Positions 44,446 through 53,208 of a stretch of 64,000 nucleotides of DNA are shown in pieces. The translations under genes and the position numbers were made by a program. How positions within the stretch are numbered: the stretch's first letter is position 1; each line of letters opens with the position of its first letter. The stretch lies in the NCBI RefSeq assembly GCF_002105535.1, contig NZ_CP015848.1, positions 461,001 through 525,000 of the forward strand, written 5' to 3'. This stretch comes from Magnetospirillum sp. ME-1 (GTDB taxonomy: Bacteria > Pseudomonadota > Alphaproteobacteria > Rhodospirillales > Magnetospirillaceae). A model generated the notes under the pieces. The model saw only the letters and a list, made by a program, of their open reading frames with translations. It was not told where the DNA came from and did no database searches.

Positions 44446-44723
44446 CTCCCACGACGCCCACCACCCCGGTTGACGATCGTCACATTTTATTACATGTCTG
44501 GGGGGGGGGCGCAAGTAAAAGTTGTCGATAATTAGACGCATTTTATATTTTATTCTATTTATATCCTATGCATTATCCATTGGCATCTCATTTATACTAA
44601 GAAATATTGGTTGGAACCGATCAACAGCGTCCTCAGCCGCGGGCGACGCCTTCCGTCCAACCTGCGCCGCGACAAGATTGGCGCCGATTTGGCTCCAGCC
44701 GATCCAAGATTTTGGAATGAGCG
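44446..44723. other. AT-rich gene-free stretch
   Basis: No gene. It has a run of ten G at about 44499-44508 followed by an AT-rich segment (44515-44610) that stands out from the surrounding GC-rich DNA. Confidence 0.5.
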
Positions 44724-44808
44724 GCGCGCCTTCAAATATGAGGCGCGACGCTCAGGCGAGCATTGGGCGAGCGGCCAAACGGCCGGAGAACCGCGCTCGG
44801 GCAGAGGG
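44724..44808 (+). repeat. Dispersed palindromic repeat, copy R3
   Basis: Same block as R2: CAAATATGAGGCGCGACGCT, GAGCATTGGGCGAGCGGCC, AGCGGCCGGAG-like core and GCAGAGGG. The first palindrome arm is eroded. Ends about 35 bases before the IS110-type element. Confidence 0.75.
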
Positions 44809-45844
44809 ACCAACATAAAGCGAGATCATCGTGCGTCATGTGTGGACAGCCCCTGCGTTGCAAGGAGATTTTTTCGCGCTGACGCTCCGGTCGGGTGCAG
44901 TCATGTGTCCGGCCTGTTTGCGCGGCACCCCGCGCCATCATGCCCGCCAGCCATGTGCCTTGCTCTTTGCGCCGCCGCCATAAAGTGCCGGTGGCGCCGA
45001 CCACCAGGAGCGACCGCAGATAGCGGTCCCCAGCCTTGGTGATCGGCCCCAGCACGGTTTTGCCACCGGTGGAATTCTGCGATGGCACCAGCCCCAGCCA
45101 GGCGGCGAAGTCTCGCCCCGTCTTGAAGCGCTTGGGATCGCCCATGGCGGCAACGATGGCGCTGGCGATCAGCGGGCCGATGCCGGGAATGGAGGCGACC
45201 CTCTGGCTGTCGGCGTCGTTACGGTGCCATCTCAGGATTTCGTGATCCAGCGCATCGATCTTGGAGTCGATCTCGCGCACATGCGCGGCCAGCATCGCCA
45301 TGGCTTCACGAGCCGCCTGAGGCAATGCCGCATCCGGTGCGTCCAGCGCACAGACGACCAGCCTTGCCAGCCCACCTTGCCCCTCCGGTTCGATGATGCC
45401 GTATTCGGCAAAATGCGACCGCAGCGCATTGCCGAGCATGGTGCGCTGGGTCACCAACAGGCGGCGGGTGCGATGGAGCATCAGCACCGCTTGCGCCTCC
45501 TCGCTCTTGACCGGCACGAACTCCATGTGCGGCCGTGTCACCGCCTCGGCGATCGCCGCAGCGTCGGCTGCGTCGTTCTTCCGTCCTCGCTTGACATAGG
45601 GCTTGACCCGCGAGGGCGGGATCAGGCGCACCTCATGCCCCAGTTTGGCCAGCGTCCGCGCCCAATAATGGGCTGAGGCGCACGCCTCCATCCCCACCAC
45701 GCAGGGCGACAGCTTGGCGAAGAACGTCACGACCTCGGAGCGGCGCAACTGCCGCCGGATCGTCACGGCACCGTCGCCATCGACCCCGTGGACCTGGAAA
45801 ACCCGCTTCGCCAGATCAAAACCAATCGTGCTAACCTCGGTCAT
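44732..45844 (-). CDS. IS110-family transposase, altered C-terminus
   Basis: The DEDD domain is present (STIGFDLAKRVFQVHGVD; VGMEACASAHYWAR; GRKNDAADAAAIAEA) as is transposase_20 (VASIPGIGPLIASAIVAAMG). After WLAGMMAR the usual family end (a conserved LANKxARIxWA stretch) is missing; the frame instead reads out of the element into repeat R3. The last 70 residues are therefore not genuine and the gene probably suffered a deletion near 44930. Confidence 0.85.
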   Translation of the reverse strand: MTEVSTIGFDLAKRVFQVHGVDGDGAVTIRRQLRRSEVVTFFAKLSPCVVGMEACASAHYWARTLAKLGHEVRLIPPSRVKPYVKRGRKNDAADAAAIAEAVTRPHMEFVPVKSEEAQAVLMLHRTRRLLVTQRTMLGNALRSHFAEYGIIEPEGQGGLARLVVCALDAPDAALPQAAREAMAMLAAHVREIDSKIDALDHEILRWHRNDADSQRVASIPGIGPLIASAIVAAMGDPKRFKTGRDFAAWLGLVPSQNSTGGKTVLGPITKAGDRYLRSLLVVGATGTLWRRRKEQGTWLAGMMARGAAQTGRTHDCTRPERQREKISLQRRGCPHMTHDDLALCWSLCPSAVLRPFGRSPNARLSVAPHI

Positions 45845-45922
45845 GGACGGCCCCCTTCAAATGGTGTGTCTCGACAACCACCATCTTGGCGCATTGCGAC
45901 GCCGGTGAGCAGGGGCCGTCCA
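44843..45922 (-). mobile_element. IS110/IS1111-type insertion sequence
   Basis: Bounded by an imperfect inverted repeat (TGGACAGCCCCTG at 44843-44855 and CAGGGGCCGTCCA at 45910-45922, 12 of 13 matching), as found near the ends of IS1111-group elements. True ends may lie a few bases outside. Confidence 0.65.
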
Positions 45923-46221
45923 CCCCATTAGATTTGACGCACGATGATCTGAACGCAAATCCCCGCATGGCTTGCGCCCAAGTTGCAATATTGCGAATCA
46001 GTTGCGGTAGCGACGTGAGTATTGGAGTGTGCCGCGCAAGTCACGGGGAAGAAATGGCCCCCACGGCTTAATTCAGACCGGTCCCCATGGCTGCTTTTCC
46101 AGATCAGCCCCCCCTGTCCCGGGCTTATTGCGTCCCTGAAACAAGCCCGATGGGATGCCGACGGCGGGAATCGGGGCACAGCAAGCCATCCGTCCGACCC
46201 TGTGCAGAATCGACGATCACA
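45923..46221. other. Intergenic, nothing recognised
   Basis: About 300 bases between the IS element and the CheY gene end; no supported gene or repeat. Confidence 0.5.
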
Positions 46222-46632
46222 TCAGTTCATCGGGGCGGCACTCTCGCCCAGAGCCATGACGAAGGCCGCATGCAGCCTCTTGATGGAGAATGGCTTTTTC
46301 AGGAAGCAATTGGCTCCGGCCGCCAAGGCCATTACCTCGGCGCTGTCGCCTTGCACCCCGGTGGCCACGATTATGGGAATGCTCGGGACAATCCCGTCCT
46401 GCCCGGCTCGGATGCGCCGGATACATTCAATGCCATCCATGCCCGGCATCATCCAATCCATGACGATAATGTCAGCACCGCCTTCACGCAGGACCTGCAT
46501 AGCCTCGTTACCGTCCTCCGCCTCAACGACCTCCGTCACGCCGAACTGATGCAAGACGACCTTGATCAGCGTCCGCATTTGCGGCGAATCCTCGACGATG
46601 ACTGCTCGCTTGCAACTGTGATGCATGGTCAA
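46222..46632 (-). CDS. CheY-like response regulator
   Basis: 136 aa, receiver only, with an intact site: VIVEDSPQM, VMDWMMPGMDGIEC, VATGV, FLKKPF. Close to the CheY at 4665 but without its insert. Stands alone, with no kinase nearby. Likely a chemotaxis or phosphorelay carrier. Confidence 0.9.
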   Translation of the reverse strand: MTMHHSCKRAVIVEDSPQMRTLIKVVLHQFGVTEVVEAEDGNEAMQVLREGGADIIVMDWMMPGMDGIECIRRIRAGQDGIVPSIPIIVATGVQGDSAEVMALAAGANCFLKKPFSIKRLHAAFVMALGESAAPMN

Positions 46633-46798
46633 ATTCCAGACTTTGATTGCTGCGTGGCGTCACGCAACAATTATAACAAGAACGGCAAATGGCATATATA
46701 TATCTGGCAATACCAAGCGGAAGGTGAGCGCCGATCTTCACGGCATCTGCAGCAACACCAGCCTGGGCTGAATTAACCGAAATCGTACGCCCCGCCCA

Positions 46799-47278
46799 TT
46801 AGCCGCTCCGGCGGCTCAGCCCCGCCCGCAGCAGCTTCGCCTCCATGGTCCCGACATCGAAAGCCCCCCCATCCCGAGGCACCATGTCCTCCAGCAGAAT
46901 CGGGCAGGATCGGGGCAGTTCAATGGCGGTCGGCCGAATCTGCCCGGCCGCCTCGCGGACCTGCAGCCAGATATCTTCCATATCCAGATGACGCCGAAAG
47001 CCCGGCCGCCAGACGAGGGCCAGTTGGGATTGGGTGAAATCCAGGCGCTGCAATTGGCCGCGATCATCGTAGGCCGCAAGCTTCACCAGGGCCAGCAAGG
47101 CGCGAAAGATCCACCCGGCCGCCTGATCCACCTTCAAAGTCGCCCCGTCTTCGATCTCTTGAGCCAGCGCCTGGGGATCGAGCCCCGCCGGACAGGTGGC
47201 GACGGGCAGGCGCCGCAGCAGCGCCGCCTGATCGCGGCACCATCCCACCCAATCGGCATCACGGTCCGTGGTTGTCAT
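46799..47278 (-). CDS. DUF29-like protein
   Basis: 159 aa. The N-terminal DADWVGWCRDQAALLRRLPV ... LDPQALAQEIEDGATL fits the DUF29 pattern (Trp-x-x-x-Gln-Ala-x-Leu-Leu, then Glu-Glu-Ile-like). Function unknown. Divergent from and slightly overlapping an unsure plus-strand gene. Confidence 0.65.
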   Translation of the reverse strand: MTTTDRDADWVGWCRDQAALLRRLPVATCPAGLDPQALAQEIEDGATLKVDQAAGWIFRALLALVKLAAYDDRGQLQRLDFTQSQLALVWRPGFRRHLDMEDIWLQVREAAGQIRPTAIELPRSCPILLEDMVPRDGGAFDVGTMEAKLLRAGLSRRSG

Positions 47279-47442
47279 TTGATCACGCCTTGCCGCAGGA
47301 AGCCCGCACCCGACCGAACCATCTATTTACCCTGCGCGGCGCCCTTCTGTCACCGCCCATGGAGATCACCTTCCCCCAGGCAACCATGAAATGGCGAAAA
47401 CTCTCCGCGAATCTGATAAGACGTAATTCAAGACCTCATGTG

Positions 47443-47877
47443 ATGGGATGGACGCGGCAAGTGACCAGGAAATGCGGAAAGCCGGTTTGCGACAATGCGG
47501 CCTCCTGTGCCGCGGACACGGAGCGGACGCCCCCCCCTTCCGCCACCAGGCGCGCCAAGGCCAGGACGCCGAAGCCCCGGCGAAGCGATCTTCAGGACGC
47601 CGGTCCGACGGACGCCGTACCCGCCCCACCGCCCCCCGCTCCGGCCGTCGAAGCCGCGCCGGCCGTGGCGACGGGTCCGTCCGTCAAAACCGGGCTGGGC
47701 GAGGTCCATTGGCAAAAGCGGGAGGAAGCGGGCATCTTGGATGGCCGCGAAAGCCTGTTCATCAAGATCTGGGACGCTATTTCCTCGTTCCGGACGCCCA
47801 AGGCGCCGGTCCGTCCGAAGACGCCGAAGAAACGGCCCGAAGCGGAACTTGACCCTTATGCCGATTTATTCGGCTAG
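47443..47877 (+). CDS. Hypothetical Pro/Ala-rich protein
   Basis: About 144 aa from the Met at 47443; the open frame reaches to 47272 but upstream residues look random. Low-complexity Pro/Ala/Arg middle, then a more ordered end (GLGEVHWQKREEAGILDGRE, SLFIKIWDAISSF ... DPYADLFG). Not recognised; the C-terminal 60 residues are the convincing part. Confidence 0.4.
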   Translation: MGWTRQVTRKCGKPVCDNAASCAADTERTPPPSATRRAKARTPKPRRSDLQDAGPTDAVPAPPPPAPAVEAAPAVATGPSVKTGLGEVHWQKREEAGILDGRESLFIKIWDAISSFRTPKAPVRPKTPKKRPEAELDPYADLFG

Positions 47878-48641
47878 ATGTGAAGTCTCAGGAGGTTGCC
47901 CACTCGATCTGAACCATCCGGCTCCGGCCGTCACTCTGATGGAGATCGCCGAGGGCGACAGCTTTCATGATCCACTCCCCTTGAGAGCGTGTCATTGAAC
48001 ACTGATGGCGGAGTGATCACGTGACCGATTGAAACCAGGATTATGGGATCAGCCGAACCTGGGGGCGACCGCGGCCCCCCTCTATGCGGTAGCCAACGGG
48101 CTCAACACGCGCCTCGTCCGCCGGTATCAATTGCTTGACTGCTCTTGGAGATCGCGCACAATTCCGACAGGAGAGCGGTTTCGACAATTCGCCCTCCCCC
48201 CGCGAGGCCGGCCGGACCGCCTTCGACAACCACCCGGTCGGCCATCTGCATTTTGGGAGAACGGTATGCGTCACTTTGGCCTATCTGCCGCCGCCAGTTC
48301 GTCACCGCTCCAGGCTCCGGTTTACATGGCTGGGTTTGACTGCCGCTTTCGCCGGTGCCGTAATCGTCTGGGGCCGGCAGGGGGCCATCATTCGCGTCAC
48401 CCGCCGCACCTTGCTCTACACCGAAACCGCCATGTCCAAGACACATCTCTTGATACCGGCAAAAACAGCATCGACAACAACCGCGACATGACCCGCTCCC
48501 ACAGCTTCGTCCTCGACATCACACTCAACAACGATATCTCCAAAGTGGCGCAAACTCCTTCAAAGTCACTCTCAGTCTTGATCACATCCTGGCACGCGAG
48601 GCGATCTAATCAGCACCAAACAACCCTGGAGGTCATTTGGC
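47878..48641. other. Degenerate stretch without a clear gene
   Basis: Overlapping open frames of unnatural composition. One (48135-48491) has a hydrophobic helix (WLGLTAAFAGAVIVWG) followed by RVTRRTLLYTETAMSKTHLL, suggesting a decayed membrane protein; another ends SFVLDITLNNDISKV. No family is assigned. Confidence 0.4.
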
Positions 48642-49013
48642 GTGTCGAATGACGGATTTTCGATCTCCGAAATCATAGAAATTTCCGAAAAAGCAGTTAG
48701 TGCGGGTGATTTCGTGCGTGCAATTAGACTGTACAGCGCGTGGATCGACATGAATCAATCTGATGATATGTTGTTTCTGGCGCATTTTTATCTTGGCGTT
48801 GCATATCGCAAGAATTATCAATTTGAACTTGCCGCCAGTTCGTTCAAAAACTCTTTGGACTTAAACAAAGAATTTATGAATTCTTACATTCTGATGCAAT
48901 ACTGTCAAATAATGGCAACCACCAACGACACACCCACTGGCGGGGCGAGCCAAGTTCCCGCATGCTCTCAAGATAAATTGTTTAAAGATATTGCTAAGTT
49001 ACGGCGCAAATAA
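48642..49013 (+). CDS. Small TPR-like protein
   Basis: 123 aa from a GTG at 48642 with a full GGAGGT ribosome-binding site 8 bases upstream. Helical pairs (FSISEIIEISEKAVSAGDFV; FLAHFYLGVAYRKNYQFELA, then ASSFKNSLDLNKEFMNSYI) look like two or three TPR units. The second half of the gene lies in the inverted repeat; a broken copy is at 56700-56824 on the other strand. Function unknown. Confidence 0.65.
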   Translation: MSNDGFSISEIIEISEKAVSAGDFVRAIRLYSAWIDMNQSDDMLFLAHFYLGVAYRKNYQFELAASSFKNSLDLNKEFMNSYILMQYCQIMATTNDTPTGGASQVPACSQDKLFKDIAKLRRK

Positions 49014-49270
49014 AATCAGAAGCGATAAAGCTCTGGCAGCCCCCGGCACATCGCAAGTCCTGTTAAGGGCTTGCAGCCCCCCCCCAGCCGCGATAAGACG
49101 AAGCCGTTTCCTCCCTTCCCGATGACGTCGAATCCCTGCGCCATATCATCGCCGGGCTGACCGGAAAGTTGGCGGCGGCGGCGGTCAGCACCTCTTCATC
49201 ATCCCGCCCCTGTGGCTCACGTCGCTGTGTCGAGCGTGGCTGTCCCAGCACCATGCAAGTCCGGCGCTCC
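48742..49270 (+). repeat. Inverted repeat, left copy
   Basis: From the middle of the TPR-like gene to the start of the HlyD-like fragment. Pairs with 56491-56824 in opposite orientation. Shared landmarks: GGATCGACATGAATCAATCT; CATCGCAAGTCCTGTTAAGG; a poly-C run then AGCCGCGATAA; and CAAGTCCGGCGCTCC at the inner end. Confidence 0.8.
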
Positions 49271-49277
49271 TCTTTCT

Positions 49278-50305
49278 GTGCATTCGAGGCATTGGCGGTC
49301 ATGGCTGTCCTGGTTTATCACTTCTTCATCAAGGCGGTGGGGATCTTGTTGTTTGCGGTGGAAATAGGATGGTTCGTGTTTCTGCCGTTCTGGAACGAGG
49401 CCAAGGAGTGGTGGAAACGTCGCGAAACCATCGGACGGTCACGGCGGTCCTTGCTGCCGGTGGGGTTCTTTGTTGCCACGCTTGTCCTGGCCCTGGTCCC
49501 GTGGCGCGCCCATGTCAGCGCGCCTGCCGTCATGAAAGCGGAACGCCATCTGGAGCTTTATGCCGCCAGCCCGGCCCGGATTGAACGCATCTTGATGGTG
49601 GAGGGAAGGCAGGTCGCCGAGGGTGAGTCCTTGGCGCTGCTATCCTCCCCCGATCTTGAGTATCGCCTGGCCCAGGTGGAGCGGCGAATCCTGGTCCTGG
49701 AATACGAACTGGCGTCGTTCTCATTCGATGCATCTTTCCGCGAGCGGTCCCAGGCCCTGCGCGAGGAATTGGAAACCGCCATCGCCGAGCGGGTCTCATT
49801 GCAGCGGGAGTTGGCCCGGCTTTCCGTCACAGCCCCCATGGCGGGCAGGGTCGTGGATATGATTCCCGATCTTCAGATCGGGCAGTGGATTTCTCCCAGG
49901 GAGCGCCTTGCCCAACTGGCAGGGACCGGAGCCTTGGCGGTCGAAGCCTTCGTGGCCGAAAGCGATGTGGGAAGACTTCGCATTGGGAACGAGGGGCGGT
50001 TTGTTGCCGATGACCCGGGCCGCCCCGACCTGCCGTGCAGGATTGCTACCATCGACAGCGGGGCCATCCGCAGCCTGACGGAACCGGTGCTTGCCTTGGT
50101 GGCTGGCGGCCCGATTCAAGTTCGCGCCAAGGACAAGTCATTGGTTCCCGATCAGGCCCTGTACCGGATTCGCTGTGTCGGCACCATCCCTGCACAGGCC
50201 ACCCAGTTGCGAGGAATGGCTGTCCTGAAGGCCGAGCCGGAAAGTATAGCGGGTTTCATCCTGCGATCGGCAGCCGCGGCTCTGCTGCGGGAAAGCGGAA
50301 TGTGA
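49278..50305 (+). pseudogene. M50-peptidase/HlyD-type efflux protein, 5'-truncated
   Basis: From about FCAFEALAVMAVLVYHFFIK (possible restart Met at 49301) to 50305. A membrane stretch typical of the end of an M50-peptidase domain is followed by another helix (LPVGFFVATLVLALVPWRAH), a HlyD/biotinyl-lipoyl-like part (PARIERILMVEGRQVAEGES), a coiled coil and a beta-barrel part. Full relatives are about 700 aa; here the catalytic N-terminal half is absent and the break coincides with the inner end of the left inverted repeat. Confidence 0.7.
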
Positions 50306-50512
50306 TGGAAATACGCGGTCGCCGTAACGGTACGGGAGGCAACGGAGGCTTTCAGCCGTGCCTCTTTGGCGGAACGGTCCCGCAGCGATTGGTAATTCTG
50401 CCGCTTATGACCCAATGGGGTCATCGAGTGGAAAATTTTCTCAGACGCCATTTTAGCGACGGGGCGACCAACCCGATCCCACGCCAGGATCGGAATGGTC
50501 GCCTTTAAGCTG

Positions 50513-51934
50513 TTAGAACTTTATCGCGGTCCGCGCTCCGAAGATAAAGGTGTCACCGATCGGGGTGAACTGGCTCCCCGCCCCTGGGTTGGGGATATTG
50601 CCGCCGGGATGAATGACGTATTGCACGTCCGGCTGGATCGTCCACCAGGGGGTGATCTGCGCCTGATAGGTTACCTCGATGACAGTCTCGTAGTCCCGGA
50701 CCGGTCGGGTTGGCTGGCCGTTGATCTGCCGGGTATCCCTATCCAGCCCCTGCAGACTCCCGCTGAGTTGCCCGTAGCCGACACCTAGCGCCAAGGTGTC
50801 CTCCTCACGGCCAGCGAACAGGCCCTTGTAGCTAATGCCGCCATCCAGATAGAAGGGCACCTGGTTGCGGTCCGAAGGCGAGACGCCGCCACGCAGGAAC
50901 ACGCCCAGCCCTTCTTCGGACCAGCGCTGCCCCTTGATCAGCATCTGGTCGATGACGAAATAGACGCCACCATTCCCCCGGACCGGATTCCCGATTCCGG
51001 TGGTGTTTCCGCTAGCCAGAGATTGACCAAGATTGTCGAAATGCTGGTCGTTGAAACGGGCGCTGTGATACCAAGCGCCCAGTTTGTAGGTTCCGGGAAG
51101 ACCTTTTGAATTCTTCTCCTGGTTCACCGCATAGGCACCCTCGGTAATGTAGAATGTGCCGCGTGAGAAGCTGAAGGTGGTGCCGTCATGATTGCGCCAC
51201 TGGGGATCGCGGACGTCGAACTTGCCCGCAGGGTCGCCAGCGAAGGCCGCCGTCATCCAGGAGACTTCGTCCGTCAGGTTCAGCTTGACCCGAGCGCCCG
51301 GCGTCGGCATAGGGAAAGCGGCGCCACCACTGGGAAGATTGCCGGAAATTCCGAACGGGAAGCCGAAGGTGCTGTTGACGAAGACCGAGGACAGCTTGCT
51401 GACCACGAATTCATCATCGACCGCAAGCTGACCGAGCCGCACGCTGAGCATGTCATCGAACAGGACCTGCTGTCCCCAAAGGGTGAAGAGGCGACGGGAC
51501 GGAATGGCCTCGATATTGCTGACCGGCATCAGGTTGCCGAGATTCTTGCCGCTGATCCGGCCACCATAAATCCACATGGCGCCCGCATGCAGGGTGGTTC
51601 CCTTGAGCTCGGCCATCTTCTCGAGATCGATATCGAGATCGAACTGCATCCGCCCCTGGCCCTTGCCGCCGTGGCTGACGCCGCCGTACGGATTGGCCAG
51701 CATTTCGTTGACCGAGGTGACGCCCAGTTGAACGCCCTTCTTGCACAGCTCGGTGCGGGCACCGCCGAAGCTGCCCAGCGCGGTGTCGCGTTCCCAGAAC
51801 CCCGGAGGAGTTACCTCACAATCCCCGTCGGCCAGGGCGGGATGAGCCAAGGCCGTCAAGGACAGTACCGAGACCACAACCAATCCAAAAGAAGTGCGCG
51901 ATTTAGCGTCGCCGTTATATTTACGCTTATTCAT
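50513..51934 (-). CDS. OprB-family carbohydrate-selective porin
   Basis: 473 aa from the ATG at 51934 (AAGGGGATATC upstream). Signal peptide with cleavage after AHPALA. Outer-membrane beta-barrel features: GGARTELCKKGVQLGVTSVN, Gly/aromatic-rich strands, ending WWTIQPDVQYVIHPGGNIPN ... FGARTAIKF with terminal Phe. It is the last gene of the iron-uptake set; the substrate is not clear and might be metal-related. Confidence 0.88.
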   Translation of the reverse strand: MNKRKYNGDAKSRTSFGLVVVSVLSLTALAHPALADGDCEVTPPGFWERDTALGSFGGARTELCKKGVQLGVTSVNEMLANPYGGVSHGGKGQGRMQFDLDIDLEKMAELKGTTLHAGAMWIYGGRISGKNLGNLMPVSNIEAIPSRRLFTLWGQQVLFDDMLSVRLGQLAVDDEFVVSKLSSVFVNSTFGFPFGISGNLPSGGAAFPMPTPGARVKLNLTDEVSWMTAAFAGDPAGKFDVRDPQWRNHDGTTFSFSRGTFYITEGAYAVNQEKNSKGLPGTYKLGAWYHSARFNDQHFDNLGQSLASGNTTGIGNPVRGNGGVYFVIDQMLIKGQRWSEEGLGVFLRGGVSPSDRNQVPFYLDGGISYKGLFAGREEDTLALGVGYGQLSGSLQGLDRDTRQINGQPTRPVRDYETVIEVTYQAQITPWWTIQPDVQYVIHPGGNIPNPGAGSQFTPIGDTFIFGARTAIKF

Positions 51935-52011
51935 GATATCCCCTTGGCATTCATCGGCAGGTGCTGCTCCCCGCGCCCATGCCGACCTATATTTCACAAA
52001 CGGTGCCGGCA

Positions 52012-52536
52012 TTACTTTCCGGCACCCTCAAACTTGAAGTCCCATTCCTGGGTGATGGGATCCCACCACTGAGAGACGCCCGTCTCCTTGTCGGTGTGGC
52101 GGTAGAAGTTATTGTGGACCGGCGCCTTGAGGGTGATAGTCACATGATAGGTGCCCGGTCCCGCCAGATTGATATTGCGGCCGTAATGGGGGCCGGTGAC
52201 CGAGGTCATGGGCGGCAGCGGGCCGGCGGCCTTGAAGTCGCTGCCCGGCTTGGTCACCACATAGGACGCCGTCACATAGGGCAGCCACTCGCCCTTGCCA
52301 AAGCCGTTGGGGTTGTTCTTCAGGGCATGAACATCGGCCTGCAGATAGATATCGGCGTTGTCCGGGCCGTAGAGCTCATTCTTCGGCTCCACAACGATAC
52401 CCTGATGATAGACGGCTGAGATTTTCATGCCGCCCTTTTCGACTTCGCCGATGGGGCGCTCGGCGGCACCGGCTGCGCCGGAAAGCATAAGGGCCGCGGC
52501 AGCGACGTAGGCCGTTTTCACGAGAGTGGGACGCAT
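52012..52536 (-). CDS. P19/FtrA-type periplasmic iron-transport protein, copy 2
   Basis: 174 aa from the ATG at 52536 (GAGGTAATA ribosome-binding site). Signal peptide ending SGAAGAAE. P19 family marks: GGMKISAVYH, ADIYLQADVHA, GPHYGRNI, TGVSQWWDPITQEWDF. P19 proteins bind copper and iron and feed FTR1. In this copy one His seen in its sister (ADIHLEAD) is Tyr. Confidence 0.9.
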   Translation of the reverse strand: MRPTLVKTAYVAAAALMLSGAAGAAERPIGEVEKGGMKISAVYHQGIVVEPKNELYGPDNADIYLQADVHALKNNPNGFGKGEWLPYVTASYVVTKPGSDFKAAGPLPPMTSVTGPHYGRNINLAGPGTYHVTITLKAPVHNNFYRHTDKETGVSQWWDPITQEWDFKFEGAGK

Positions 52537-52614
52537 TATTACCTCTGGGTGTGATGTGTTCACGAAATCAAGACGCGGCAGGCATCGCCATGCCGGCCAG
52601 ACCCGAAGAAGCGA

Positions 52615-53160
52615 TCAGTAACCGCCCTTCTTGCCGGTGCTGCCCACATAATCGAAGTCCCATTCCTGGGTGATGGGCGCCCACCATTCAGCGACACCCG
52701 TCTCCTTGCTGACATGGTGGCCCATGCCATTGGCCGAGGGCGGCTGAAGAGTGAACACCACATGATAGGTGCCCGGCCCGGCCATCTTGACGTTACGGCC
52801 GTAATGGGGGCCGTCATTGGCGACCATGGCGACCAGCGGGCCGGCATCCTTGAAGTCGCTGCCCTTCTTGGTCAGGACATAGGATGCATTCATGTAGGGA
52901 ACCCATTCGCCCTTGCCCAGGCCGTTGGGATTGCCCTTGAGGGCGTGCACGTCCGCTTCCAGGTGGATATCGGCGGTGTGGGGGCCGCAGATATCATTCT
53001 CCGGATCCATCAGGACCGCCTGGAGATAGACGCCGGCAATCTTCATCCCGGCCTTCTCGACCGGATCGCCAATGCGGATCTCTCCGGCGGTCGCGGCACC
53101 AGACAGCAGGACCACGGCCATGGCCGCCGTAGCCACGCTGGAATACTTGGAAAAAACCAT
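52615..53160 (-). CDS. P19/FtrA-type periplasmic iron-transport protein, copy 1
   Basis: 181 aa from the ATG at 53160 (GGAGGTAAGC). Signal peptide ends LSGAATAGE. Conserved MKIAGVYLQ, ADIHLEADVHALKGNPNGLG, GPHYGRNVKMAGPGTYHVVF and EWWAPITQEWDF. Tandem paralogue of the next gene, 78 bases downstream. Expected metal ligands (His, Met) are all present here. Confidence 0.92.
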   Translation of the reverse strand: MVFSKYSSVATAAMAVVLLSGAATAGEIRIGDPVEKAGMKIAGVYLQAVLMDPENDICGPHTADIHLEADVHALKGNPNGLGKGEWVPYMNASYVLTKKGSDFKDAGPLVAMVANDGPHYGRNVKMAGPGTYHVVFTLQPPSANGMGHHVSKETGVAEWWAPITQEWDFDYVGSTGKKGGY

Positions 53161-53208
53161 GCTTACCTCCGTTGGAAATGTGAGTTTGGAAAGTCGCCAC
53201 AAGGCGTT

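Noticed and set aside
44499..44508. Poly-G run as a phase-variation switch
   Set aside because: It is not inside or just before a recognisable gene start.
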